Shown: positions 9,368-21,676 of the stretch, piece by piece | Layout of the letters: every line of letters begins with the position of its first letter | Position numbering within the stretch: position 1 is the stretch's first letter | Source: Chromera velia | Lineage: Eukaryota; Sar; Chromeraceae | DNA length: 55,040 nt | NCBI GenBank assembly: GCA_018398765.1 | Contig: JAHBMJ010000165.1 | Location: forward strand, 1-55,040 | Reading direction: 5' to 3' | Position numbers and translations under genes: made by a program | Notes under the pieces: generated by a model | Databases searched by the model: none | Seen by the model: the letters and a program-made list of their open reading frames with translations, nothing else | What the model was told of the DNA's origin: nothing

Positions 9368-12300
9368 ACCCTGTGTCCCTTTTACCCGCCCCCCTCGGGT
9401 GTCACTTGGGTTTTGCCTTTCAAGGCCTTCTCTGCGACCTCTAAAGGACGACAAGGGAATTGGTGACAGCGTGCTACGGTGAGAGTCTGAACCCGCTTCA
9501 GCGTCCCCCTTCCGGTGTGTAGCAGCCTGAGCCTTCGAGTCGAAGCTCAGTGCTCCTTGCACTTGTGCCACTGCAGCAGCCGCCGCGGCCGCCATTGACG
9601 CCAGCCCTCCGGGTTTCTGTGACTGTCTCGACTGGGAGGTCAATTGTCGCGGACGTCCTGGCTGAATAGAAGCGGACAGGGGGCGACGTACAGCTTGAAA
9701 ACGAGCCGAAGTCTTACTGGGCGAAAGGGGCGAGTGCTCATCTGCGTCTTCCTCCTCTTCGCTCTCTTCATCAGGGTAATGGGTTTGTGGGATTCGGGAA
9801 GTGATATCCTCTTGTCTGGCGTTTCTGGCTCGATCTTTCTCAAGATCCTTGACAAGACAATTCAGAGAGAGTATTGCAGGTGCAGCGCTCTCACTTGCAC
9901 CTGTACTCAGCCTATCTTCCCCCCGGTCCGGGGCCCGGCTTATCCCTTCAGTCAGACTGTGCAACTGTGCCATCGCGCTGCCCCCCACTCCCTTTTTGTC
10001 TCCACCCGGCAGGTGTCCCGGGGCACTTCTCATCCGCACGATCGTTCGCTTTGCTTCTCGCTGCGGTTGGAGGCCATGCAGGCTTCTGCTGCTGTGTCCG
10101 GTGACGACTTTTTTGGAGATCTTCCCACGACACACAGGCGCCTCTACAAGCGGCGATCCTCTAGCGAGAGGCAGCCACAACGAGACGCAGGGCAGCTGAC
10201 TGGGTGACTTTTCTTTTTCGGATCCCTGCCAAGGTCCCAACTGCAGAGTCGCAAGGTGCTCTGAGTCAGGTTCAGACTCAGACTCTAAGTCTTCCCCCAG
10301 ATCATCTCTGTCTGCGTCTCTCTGTCTCTCTTTTTCCCTCTGTGTCCGGACAACCAAAGACTCCCCGTGAGCAGCAAGGGAAACATTCAGACTAGAGGAG
10401 GCAGAGGCAACCGACTCGTACCTGTTACCAAATTGGTCAGCAAGAGGAAGGAGGACGAGGGCCCACTCATAATCAGTTTCGGGGTCTGCCCACATACGGG
10501 GCGGCAACTTTTTCTTTGCGCTTTGGCCACTGGCTGTCTCTTTCGACGCCTCGAGAGTCGTCGCCATTGTCTCGCGCCATCGGACAGAATGCTTTCGCTC
10601 TGAAGAATTTTTTCGAAGGGAGGTGGATGTCTGCCGTAGCGCGACGGGACTGTACACTTGTTGCTCGTCTTCTTCGCCTTCCTCTTCGTCTTCCTGTTGA
10701 CCTTGACCTTTACTCCCCCCTGCTTCTGTCTGCATACCGGCTCCTTCGGAGGTTTTGGAGCGGAATTTCAAGGAAGGGCGGTACAAGACCCTGGGTTGTA
10801 ATTGGAACTTTTCCATTCCCTGGGTTCCAACCACGATTCTGTAGAGCTCATCAAGCTCTTTTTCCTGTTGCTGGCCGTCTTGTCTTTCGGTCGAGCTGGC
10901 TGTCCCTTCTTTTTTTTTAAGGGTACGTTTGGGGCTTTCTGGTGAAAGAAGCATCAGCCTCTTCCCAGGCGAGACTGGGAGCTCGGCGTGGCTGCTGATG
11001 TGAAGAATGTGGGAGGCAAAGTGGGTCAGAAAGGGTTTCCTCTCCTTGCTCGAGCGGGACACGAGGAAGGCCAGGTAGTGCTGCATACAGGTGAAGTAAG
11101 AATGCAGAAAGAAAATAGATTTTAAAAAGACAGCCGGCTACCGTTTTTCAATCTCTATAGCCTGGTGTCGTCTTCATCGCATGGGTTGCCGAGAGAAAAT
11201 CAAGTACGGAAGGAACGAGGTGAGCACTCGTCTCTTTTCTGTTCGAAGCAAGTCAACCAAAAAAGGGAAATCAGCTGACGGGTGAGAAGAAGCAAAAGGA
11301 AGAATCTACGTAAAGGGCCAATAGCTTGTGTGCCTTAAATCACTCAAGAATCGTCGAGAACGAGCAGCAGCAAAGCTGTTTGCATCTCGACTTCTATGTA
11401 GTTGTCGATACAAATCTGGCACGGATGAGATGGGCAACTCACTTAAGTATGCTCCTCAATTCTTCCGGCCTGCTTGCACATTCAGAAAAGAAGATGCAGC
11501 TAGAGAACAGGAAAGCAACCAAACCGACCCAAAGAGCTGTAGCGTCGTGGAATTTCAGAGTGTGCCGAAGCATCGCGAGGAGCTCATCGAATGTGAAGTC
11601 AGTCTGAGCCAGCTCTTCTTCCTTGCCAAAGAAATGGGATCCTGCGATGCTCATGATGTCAAGCGTGACGGGAAATCCGGATCTACAAAGAGCCGGTGCC
11701 GGCGGAATCGGCAAGAAAGCGTACGGATCACGCTGGTTGCCTTTGATTTCTCCACTTGCTTTTGATTCTTTCTGAAACCGAAGGGACCACTTCAAGGAAG
11801 CTCGCCGGAAGGAGCTGGACAAGCCCTTGAGGGGGGACAGGGGAATAAGCCGGTGGCTTGATCTCTTACGGCAACACGTACACCACCATCCCTGTTGTTC
11901 GTGATCCGGCTGTGGCGGGGCGGACGTTGTGTGGGTTGAAGTATCGGGGAAGGAAGCCCGTGCATTCTGTTTGGGAGAAGAGGTCGGATGGGGAGGGGAG
12001 ATAAGCTCGCCGCTGCGAGATGCGTGCTGCATGAGAGGACTCAGGGTGCGCGCACAGGTCGTATGCGTCCCCTTCCGACTGCCGTGGCGACGCCTTTCGG
12101 CAGTCATGTTAGGGGGAGGGGGGGAGGGCGGGGGGGAGTGCCAAAAAAAAGGAGCTTCACCTGTGGAGGGTTTCGCAACGAGGCTTCCTCTCTCGAGACG
12201 GGAAAAGTGGAGATTGAGGGGGGTTGTCTCTTCCCCGTGGGTCTCTTCCTCTCTCAACCCGTCTTTGTTCCGGCCCTGCACATGGCTGTCTTCCGCTTCT

Positions 12301-13254
12301 CTCATTTTGATAAACGCTTCTGCCTCCCTTGCATCGTCTCCCTCCTTCTCTAATTGGCTTACTTGACGAAACATCTGAGCAGCAGCGTCACTTAATTTTT
12401 GATCCATCGGAAAATCGGAAACTTCGGAGCTCTGAGGCGAGAGGGTGCTATTTTCTCGTCTTTGAAATAGACGCGTTTCTCTCTCGAGAGGAATCCACCA
12501 CACATCAGCTCTTTGGATCATCGCGTTCAACGCATATCGCCTCTGTGCTCCCTCTCGAAGAGGTTGACGGTGAGCCTCTGTTTCTGCTCTTTTTCCCGTT
12601 CCACTGACCCGACTCACACCTCCCTTTTCCCCCTGACTCCCACTCTGTTTCTCTTTCTCTTTCTGTGTTTGGATCTCCCCGTCCACCCCTCTTCTATTCT
12701 GTCGAAGTTCAAACGGATGTCTCACAGCGGGTCGCAAAAGTTTTTGGGTCGTGTAGAAGATCTCGTCAAGGTCCACTGCCTCGTCTGCGCTCTGTTGCAG
12801 GGCAGAGTCAAAGGCCAAAGATCCAGAGAAACCGGTTTCCGAGGAACCTCCAAGAGAACGCCGCAGCACCCAGACCCAACGGAGACAGAATTCGTCAAAG
12901 TGGGGAAGACGGGGGATCCGGGTCCCGGATTCGGTCAGCACGCAGGCAGACTTCGGCATTGAGGCTACGCTGATTGTACTCGCTTCATTACCCCATCCTT
13001 CCAGTTTGACTAATTCTCTCTTCCGACTTTTCCTCTCTCTCTCATCAATGTAGCAGGAGAGGAACCTTTGATGAAGGCTCTCGATGAGAGCCGCCAGGGG
13101 GGAGATACAGTGTATCACCTCTGACGCAGGGAGGCGCTTTTCAATACGGTTCAGTGCACCGCTGGCAGTCACGTGCATCAATGCGCCTCCTTCTCTGTCT
13201 GGCTTGCTTTGGCACACGTCAGCATGAGCAAGGGTTCCTTTCATGTCGGCAAAC
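9203..13254 (-). other. Long cytoplasmic tail, about 1,200 residues, mostly disordered
   Basis: Two large exons (11529-13254 and 9203-11080) encode a polar, Ser/Glu/Arg-rich tail with Pro runs, a poly-Ala tract ([12 protein letters not shown]) and acidic clusters. Structured-looking parts are [19 protein letters not shown] joined to [18 protein letters not shown], and [22 protein letters not shown]-x-K or SP-K-R sites appear three times (SPESPKR, SPSK, SPAK). The exon join uses TGG|gtcggt at 11529, which keeps phase; a stronger donor at 11443 (AA|gtgagt) would not. Confidence 0.65.
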
Positions 13255-13290
13255 CTGTTTGTGAATTCATTTGGAAATACCACATTTAAC

Positions 13291-13356
<66 letters not shown>

Positions 13357-13401
13357 CAGAGCCAGAGGGAGGGAGAGAGAGAGAGAGGGAGAGAAAGAGA
13401 G

Positions 13402-13442
<41 letters not shown>

Positions 13443-14015
13443 AAGGTTCTGGCAAAGCATGGAACTTGCTTCCAGGTTGGTTTTACGTCTACAACAGTGA
13501 ATGGAGCACAAGACTGACGACCATGAAACAGATACGGCAATCCAGATTCAGAGGGAGAGAGATCGAGAGAGAGAGGGAAAACAGGGGAGAAGAGAGACCT
13601 GTTGCATTCATATACGGACCTAATTATCGGTTGCGCTGCGGAATGCAGCCACAAAATTGCTCTGTGCGCAAATGGAGCGTCGACCCCGTCCTGTCCTCCG
13701 TCATCGATGCCCATCGCAAGTCGTTCTATACACCCCACGCCATCAAGAAAGGCCCCCCAGGCTATGAGCTTGCAGCAGTACGACACGAACGCAAGCAGGA
13801 TTGTGAAGATCATCGTGACCACAAACAGGGCCTGAAGCTCTGTCATCTCGTAAAATGAGATGCACTGCAAACAGACGACATCAAGGGTAGGCAGAGAGAC
13901 AGAAACACTCTCACAGTCAGGCACAAATCGATAAAAGGAGAGAGAAACACACTCTCGCACAAAGCATATCCCTCTCTGTTGTTCTCTCTCTCCTTCACAC
14001 CTATGCATTTGCACA

Positions 14016-14057
<42 letters not shown>

Positions 14058-14065
14058 ACACGCAC

Positions 14066-14100
<35 letters not shown>

Positions 14101-16709
14101 CACACACACACACGCACGCACGCACGCACGCACGCACACACACACTCACACACGCGCACACGCACACACACAAACGCGCAAACACGCAAACAGACAAACA
14201 CGCAAACACACAAACACGCAAACACGCAGGCACGGGCACGCATGAACACAAAGTACTGCAATTGATCCCTTTTTCTTCAACCAGCGCGGATGACGGGGGC
14301 TTGTTCCGACACTGAGACACAGAAGTGTTTTCACAGTCAACCAATCAACCCTGATGCAAACAGGACAGGTACGCAACAATCAAAAACTCCAAGCAATCAC
14401 TCAGCCAACCAACCGACCGCCCGGAGAAGCTTCTTTGCATCTACCTGAGATACACAAAGTAATTTCTGACTGACTGACCTGCACGAGGACCACCACAAGA
14501 GTGAAGGATCCAATGGCCCCCAGCTCGATGTTGTTCAGAACGTCTCGCTCCTGGGGGGAGAAGGGCCGAAGTCGGGCCTGGAGGAGAAGAAAAAAGACTG
14601 CCAGCATTGAGACCTGCAGGTAGGTAAGAATCCAAACATGCTGTCAAAGTGAAGAAGCGAACCCATCCGTGCTTGAGGCCACTCTTACAATCCGGACGCT
14701 GGAACGATCGCTGATACAGAGAAAAGAAATCAGTTGCATCAGGGGAAGACCGGCTTCTGCCCCTCCAGTGGGTGGGCCGACCTGCAGAATTCGGATGTCG
14801 GGATCTTCGCCGATGTAGAATGCTGCTCCGAGCTGAATGAGCAGTTTTCGGACCATGACCACCGTCTCCCAGTATATGAAATCATCGCGGTATCCCTGCA
14901 CGCAGTCACAGGACGGAATGGAGGGAGGGAGGGAGGGAGGGAGGGAATGAGGGAGGGGAGGAGAGAATTGCCAATACATAGACGAAAGAGGCCCAGGGCG
15001 AGGGGGTCGGACCTGTGTGTGCAGCCATCAAGCATTCGAATTCCACTGGAGCCTCCTTAGGCTGCCTTTCCCTCCTGAGTTTCAATAAAATGTTTCGGTG
15101 ACCGAGCCAATGAGTTTATGATTGGATGAATACATGAATGAATGGACGGAATGCAGGCAGAAGTCAGACAGGCAGGCAGGGAAAAAAAGGAAGGAAGGAA
15201 GGAAGGAAAGAAGGAAGGAACGAAAGACGAAAAGAAGGAAGAAAGGAAGGAGGGAATGAAGGAAAGAAGGAAGTGAAGAAGGAAAGGAGGAAGGAACGAA
15301 GGAGCGAAGAGGACAAACAACATCAGACAGAGAGACTAACTAACTGACTGACTGACTGACTGACTGACTGACTGATTGGCTGGCTGACTGACTGACTGAC
15401 TGACTAACTGACTGACTGACTGACTGACTGACCTGCAGGAGGAATCCGTATCGACGTCGAAAAATTGGTCTCCCGGTTCTGGCTTCGTTTTTCTTCAACG
15501 TTTTGATCCCCGTGATGACTCGAACCCCCAGCAGCAGTGGAACTAGAACTCCGACAAGAAAGATCGAGCCGAAGGCAAAAGGGAAGCACTGCTGGTACAA
15601 GGGTGAGTTACAGTCGACTGACGGTGCTGCATTCAGTCTGGAGGCCATGCCTCTTGAAAGAGGGCGACAACCCACCAGTTCGATCAAACTCTCAAGAATT
15701 CCTTCAAACATGAAGAAGTAAATCATGATGTAGACCGGAACTAGGTCTTCCATCAATCTAAATAAAATCAGTCGAAGCTTTGTCCAAAAGCAACGCGACC
15801 TCAATGGCATTCCCTCTTCGTCTGTTTTCGGTAATTTATAGCGAAAGAGCAGCAGTACTCTGCTTTTGTCGCATCTCCGCACTTCCTGCGTGTGGAACAT
15901 CCGCCTCTGCCAAGGCTTCAAATGTACCCCAAGGATCGGATCTGCCACCTTATTTTCGCTTTCATAATTTTGAGTCTCCTTTTCCTCTCCCTCTGATGAT
16001 CTCGTCTGTCCAGACGCAAATCCGAAGTCCCAGGCTGACATTGCGAGGACGACCAGGAAACCCACAATTGTGAAGCAGAAAATGCTACTCAAAGGAAGCA
16101 ACAAGGTGGCAAAGTGCCTGGCAAAAAAGGACGCCTGAGGATCCTCGATCCCTCGGGACCTCAACGAATCCTGCAGGCAGCAGGCAAGCGCGCACGTCTG
16201 TGTGTGTCTGAGCTCATCAGTGGTCTTTGTATTTGCAAATAAAATCACTACGGGATGCCGTACTAAAAATTACGGACAAGTGAAATGGAGAACAAGAAGA
16301 GAAAGGGAGGACGCGAGGAGAGGGGAAGGGAAAAAAGGAAATCGGAATAAAGATCGGTCGGAATGAGTTGACAGGAAAGAATACCCAAGAAAAAATATCG
16401 CCAGAAAAAATAGAAGCAGAAAAAAGGAGGGAGTTAAAGCTGAAGCATATGCATGAGGAAACGCACAAAGATGAGCACACGAAGTGAGGAAACACCGCCT
16501 TTAGTTGTCATTCATTTCACTCCCAGATAGATCGATAGACAGACGTACGTGTACTGCACAGTCCAGTCTGACGATGTCCGACACGGTCGGGATCCAGTCG
16601 ACAGGAACTAGCGCTGACAAGTCCGCCCAGGTGGGAAGTTGCGTTTTTGATAGCTGAAAGTTCTGGAGAACTGACAGAAGACTGATGAAGTTGAAGAGAG
16701 ACCTGGACA

Positions 16710-16770
<61 letters not shown>

Positions 16771-17419
16771 GCGTTGGAGCAAAGAATCTTGCCGACACTG
16801 AGACAAAAGAGCAAGCGCACACGTAGATAGGCAGGGAGGCAGATATTTAGTCAGAAAGAGGAGCAGGTTTTCAGAAGAAAACAAATGAAGACGGGGACCA
16901 ACACAAACCATCGTGACAGCCACTTCTTGGGATTGGCCTGGAGCCAATGAGATGGGAAAGCAGCGAGGCGGACAAGCACATTCGAGTGTGAGTTAAATGA
17001 TACAGACAGACGAGACGAGAATTCTCTTACAGGCCGACTAGCAGACCACAAAATTTGCTGCTTGCAGTAGAAGAGCCTTGCTCTCTGAATTGCTGACATA
17101 CCGAGCAACACACTTTCAGACAGACAGACAGACAGACAGACAGGCAGACAGACTATATCGTCTTTTCTTTCCCTTTTTCTCCTTCTTCATTCTCTTCTGT
17201 TCACAGACAGACAGACAGACCGACAGACAGACAGACAGACAGGCAGGCAGGCAGGCAGACAGACAGACAGAACAGACAGGCAGGCAGACAGACAGACAGA
17301 CAGACAGACAGGCAGGCAGGCAGGCAGGCAGACAGGTAGACAGGCAGACAGGCAGGCAGGCAGGCAGACAGACAGACAGACAGAACAGACAGGCAGGCAG
17401 GCAGGCAGACAGACAGACA

Positions 17420-17481
<62 letters not shown>

Positions 17482-19358
17482 TAGGCAAGAAAGGCAGACT
17501 ACCGATTCCCACCTGATAAGTACAAGCCACGTCCGCTCTTGTTCGTCACTTTCTACTATGTTGAGCTGTGTGTAGATGGCTATGGCGATCTGGAGCACCA
17601 GGAAGAGCCCCACTGCTCTCAGCATGTTTGTCACTGGCTCTTCGCACACTTCGCAGTCGTCGCCCCATCTATAGAAATCGCACTCTTTGCAGAGAGGCTG
17701 CAGGATAAGGTGACGATGTAATATCGTGACAAACGTTCAAGCAGGTGCATTCATGATGAAAGTGCACACAGAGAGGAGAGACGGTACGTGCAGTGGTCCC
17801 TTTATTTGCACAACATTGCGTTCTTACCTTTTCCCTTTTCAGGGAGAGCAAGGGAGAGGAGGACTGAGGCGTTAAATAATCTAAGCCAAAGTTAAAAACA
17901 CGCTGGTGCAATAAATTTGAGAGCAGCTAAGAAGCGGACTTTTCTGGCTGTGATGAAAAAAAAACGCACTCTGCACGGGAAAAGATTTCCATTTCTTGAG
18001 GCGCACATACACGTTTACAATCTGATACGGCCTCTTGAGGGAATTTATCTTCGGTCGTTTCTCTTTGAAAACTTGCTGAGATGTATGCGGTAGGTGTCTC
18101 AATCGTACGTGAGCGAGTCTCTATAATGCGTTTGAGTAAATTATGTTTATCGTGATGACAAACTCCGACGAGCTCCTGCTTTTTTCTGACTGTCTGAAAG
18201 ACATGAATGGGACTGTCTGAAAGACATGAATGGGACTGTCTGAAAGACATGATTGGGACTGTCTGAAACACATGATTGGGACTGTCTGAAACACATGATT
18301 GGGACTGTCTGAACGACATGATTAGGACTGTCTGAACACATGATTGGGACTGTCTGAAAGACATGATTAGGACTGTCTGAAAGACATGATTAGGACTGTC
18401 TGAAACACATGATTAGGACTGTCTGAAACACATGATTAGGACTGTCTGAAAGACATGATTGGGACTGTCTGAAACAGATAATTAGGACTGTCTGAAACAC
18501 ATGATTAGGACTGTCTGAAAGACATGATTAGGACTGTCTGAAACACATGATTGGGACTGTCTGAAACACATGATTAGGACTGTCTGAAACACATGACTGG
18601 GGTCGACTGGACTGACTCCGTTGAATCCCTCCTCACATTCTGCGTATCCCCCCCCTTCTTGTTGATAAATTTCTTTCCTCTCAAAAGGAAAGCAGGAGCC
18701 CCTTCTTGGACAGTCAAGCACGATCGATTCCGGAAAACCTTGAATGAGACTGAAGCCCTCGTCTGGCACGGGTCTGGAGTGCCTGATGAGGGGGATCATC
18801 AAAGTTGGAGAAGAGGAGCTGTCAGGGCCTGCAGGCGGAAGTTGCTCGTGTGTCCATGTCCCCTCATCCACCAAGCGTCGAGAGACTGGGCCTGGGGTGG
18901 TCGTACTGCCACTCCTGTCACCTCCTCTCTCGCCACCGTCACATGTAGCATGTTCGGGACAGGGCCGGCATCTTCCTGCTTCCCAGAGGAAAAAGTTCGA
19001 TTCGTCCGCACCCTTCTCCACCTCAGGGACGAAGTAGAACCCCGATTTGCAAACGCATTGAGACGGGTGGAAAGATCCGCGTGCCGAATCAGCCTCCTGT
19101 ACGCAGGTCCGGCAGACTGCGGGGAACGATGCACTGCGCACAGCCATCTCGAGTCCCCTCAAGTCCTGCCAGAACCCAGAGCTGCATGCGAACACAAACC
19201 ACAAGAAGGGCAAGGACAAATTTCAGAAAGAAAGTCATGAGCAAGCATCCACAGTCATTGAGTCACGACGCTTTTCACAGTGCAACTTTAAACCCACGCA
19301 TGACAGAAACAGAAACAGAAACAGGAACAGGAACAGAAACAGAAACAGAAACAGACAG

Positions 19359-19390
<32 letters not shown>

Positions 19391-19392
19391 GC

Positions 19393-19423
<31 letters not shown>

Positions 19424-21481
19424 GAAAGAAAGAAAGAAAGAAAGAAAGAGAGGGAGAGAGAGGAAAACTAGACAGGAAGGAAAGGCCTCATGGGCCCAAA
19501 GAAACCAATAGAAGACTGACCAGACAAAAACGAAAAACAGGGAGAAAGAAAATAATCAAAGATGTACAGGAGACACATAACCGAGACGTCACCAGTCCCT
19601 TGCTCACCCGCAGATGCAAGGGCAGTCTTCGCAGTCTCTCGAAGCCCCAGAAGGGCAAGCCTCCAGTACGACGACGAAGGTGCACGTCGCTTTATTTCCA
19701 GACCGGTCAGTTGCACTCACATGCACCTCGTTGCCCCCAGGCCCCATCAGGGAGTTGTCAGGTGGATCGTACACGACTTGGATTTCGGCAGGTGGGTCCA
19801 CGTTGTCGAGAACGAGTGCTTTGGATGGATACGAAACGGTCATCTTGCCTTGGCCGATGTGCTTGATCCTGTAGTCGGCCGGGCAAAGAACCCGGGGTGC
19901 TTCACGATCTGTTTTTTTATGTTGGATGCAACGCCACAAGAGGAGTCAAGGAGCAGCATGAGGGCTTCCGCAACTTCATGCATTGAGAATGCGATGAAAA
20001 GTTTCATGACAGAGGCGCAGCTATTTGAGCAACTAGCAAGGGAACGAGTGAGGCGATGGTAGAAAAAGGGCAAAGGCAAAAACGAGAGGTAGAGCAAGAT
20101 GAGCGAGGTGAGAAGTTTCGTTGCGCCTCAACAGCTCTCATCGCTTCCGTGCAAATAAACTGACCGAGCACACGGAGTGTAAAAATGCACGTGGCCTGGT
20201 TGCCGGACGAGTCTGTTGCTGTCACTGTCACCTGAGTGTCGCCTGCTTGGGGCCTCATCGGGACAGAAGGTTGTCCAACGAGGGATCTTTCATCTGCCAT
20301 CCCTACCGCATCGGTTGCCTGAACATAATGAATGGTGGGAAAACCTCGTCCTCGTGCACTTAGCAGAATAAGAACGGCAAAATTTGACTCATCATCATGA
20401 TGTGCCTGATGGATAGATACAGACAGACTCTGAGGCATTCTTTTATGATGATGGAAGACCGGAGGCCGCCTACGAAAAGCATTCAATTCAAGTCTGAGAT
20501 GCTGCTGGTACCTCCTAGGGAGTACCACAACATCTGAATCAGATGGTATTATGAATATCTTCCACCTCATTCAATAGCCTTTTCAGATTCAGTTGGAAGC
20601 TATCAGATAGATAGACTTTGAAAGAACTACTTGACAAATCGACCGCTGCATGAATGGATTCATGCCATTGATCTGCCTTGACCACAAAGGTCTTTCTCTA
20701 CATAATGGTGTCGAGCTTTGTATCTTCCTTTGAAATCGTCTACATTCCCAATACAAAACAAAAGAAGCTGAACGCGACAAAGCACCGACCCAGCCGAAAA
20801 TGCATGAAAGAAAAAGCCCGTGCCCATGGGGGGGTATCCACTTCCCCTACCTACCTACCTACCTACCTCCCTGCCGGAGAAAATGGATAGGTGTGTGACC
20901 CTCAAAGAGCAGTACGAGCACAGAGCAGAGTCCAGCAAGGAGAAACGTACCTGAAGGGGGTACTGCTCCAGGAGCGCAAAGGAGGACCTGGGGAGAGCCT
21001 CAACTTCCACCGGGCTGGTCGGACAATCGATTGTGGGAGGTGTGGTGTCTGCATCAATCAGGTCAGGATGCAGCGAGCAAAGAACAGAAGGAGAAGGATG
21101 CCACACATACCAGTTCCCCGTCTGGCGACCCCGCTTGATCAATCCATTCAGAAATCTGTTCATCTACCAATTGACTTCCTGACGACTGCTTGACCAGATT
21201 ATCTGATACAACAGGACAATTTGTTGCGAAACAAAAACAACAGGAGTAGTAGCAGACCCGCATTCGAGCATGCGCCGTTTTTGACGAGCTTCAATCTAAG
21301 CTGTATTTGTTTGCGTTCAGGAGTCGATCTGTTCTGACATGGCAGACAGACTGTTGGCGTCGATCGTTCTTTCCGTCTCATGTGTTTTTCGTCTTATTTA
21401 CTCCTCTCTTTTTTCCTTCCCTCCTTTACTTGTGCCTCTTCTTATGGCAGGACAGACAGACCGTGGGAGAGAGTAATAGTC

Positions 21482-21513
<32 letters not shown>

Positions 21514-21557
21514 CGACAGACAGACTATATCGTCTTTTCTTCACTTCACAGACAGAC

Positions 21558-21592
<35 letters not shown>

Positions 21593-21645
21593 GAGACTAT
21601 ATCGTCTTTTCTTCACTTCACAGACAGACAGACAGACAGACAGAC

Positions 21646-21676
<31 letters not shown>

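Larger units (their letters stand above)
13620..17084 (-). other. Multipass membrane domain, about eight further spans
   Basis: Hydrophobic segments are [13 protein letters not shown] (16549-16702); [34 protein letters not shown] and [14 protein letters not shown] (15433-16170); [18 protein letters not shown] (14782-14895); [10 protein letters not shown] and [13 protein letters not shown] (14479-14613); [19 protein letters not shown] (13620-13864). The signature [16 protein letters not shown] is split exactly at the 15433/14895 junction, and [15 protein letters not shown] follows in the next exon. I recognise this pattern from large TRP-like or receptor-like proteins of oomycetes, ciliates and other protists, not from animals. 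Channel or receptor function is not established. Confidence 0.75.

Noticed and set aside
11439-11528. Continuation of the tail exon to the stop at 11439 or the donor at 11443
   Set aside because: It adds a hydrophobic stretch in the cytoplasmic tail and breaks phase with the last exon, whereas TGG|gtcggt at 11529 keeps phase.
13267-14379. Open frames of Leu/Ser, Arg/Glu, Cys/Val or Thr/His
   Set aside because: They are produced by (GA)n and (CA)n microsatellites in introns of the giant gene.
14613-14733. An extra exon between 14782-14895 and 14479-14613
   Set aside because: Direct joining gives a continuous membrane segment ([16 protein letters not shown]) in phase 0, so no extra exon is needed.
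17078-17649. Long open frames of Cys/Leu/Ser/Val or Thr/Asp/Arg/Gln
   Set aside because: They arise from CTGT/CAGA tetranucleotide repeats, which are stop-free in several frames. Only the end at 17513-17697 is a real exon.
18147-18364. Minus-strand frames with a repeated [14 protein letters not shown]-like peptide
   Set aside because: Translation of the 23-bp minisatellite, which lies in an intron after the donor at 18617.
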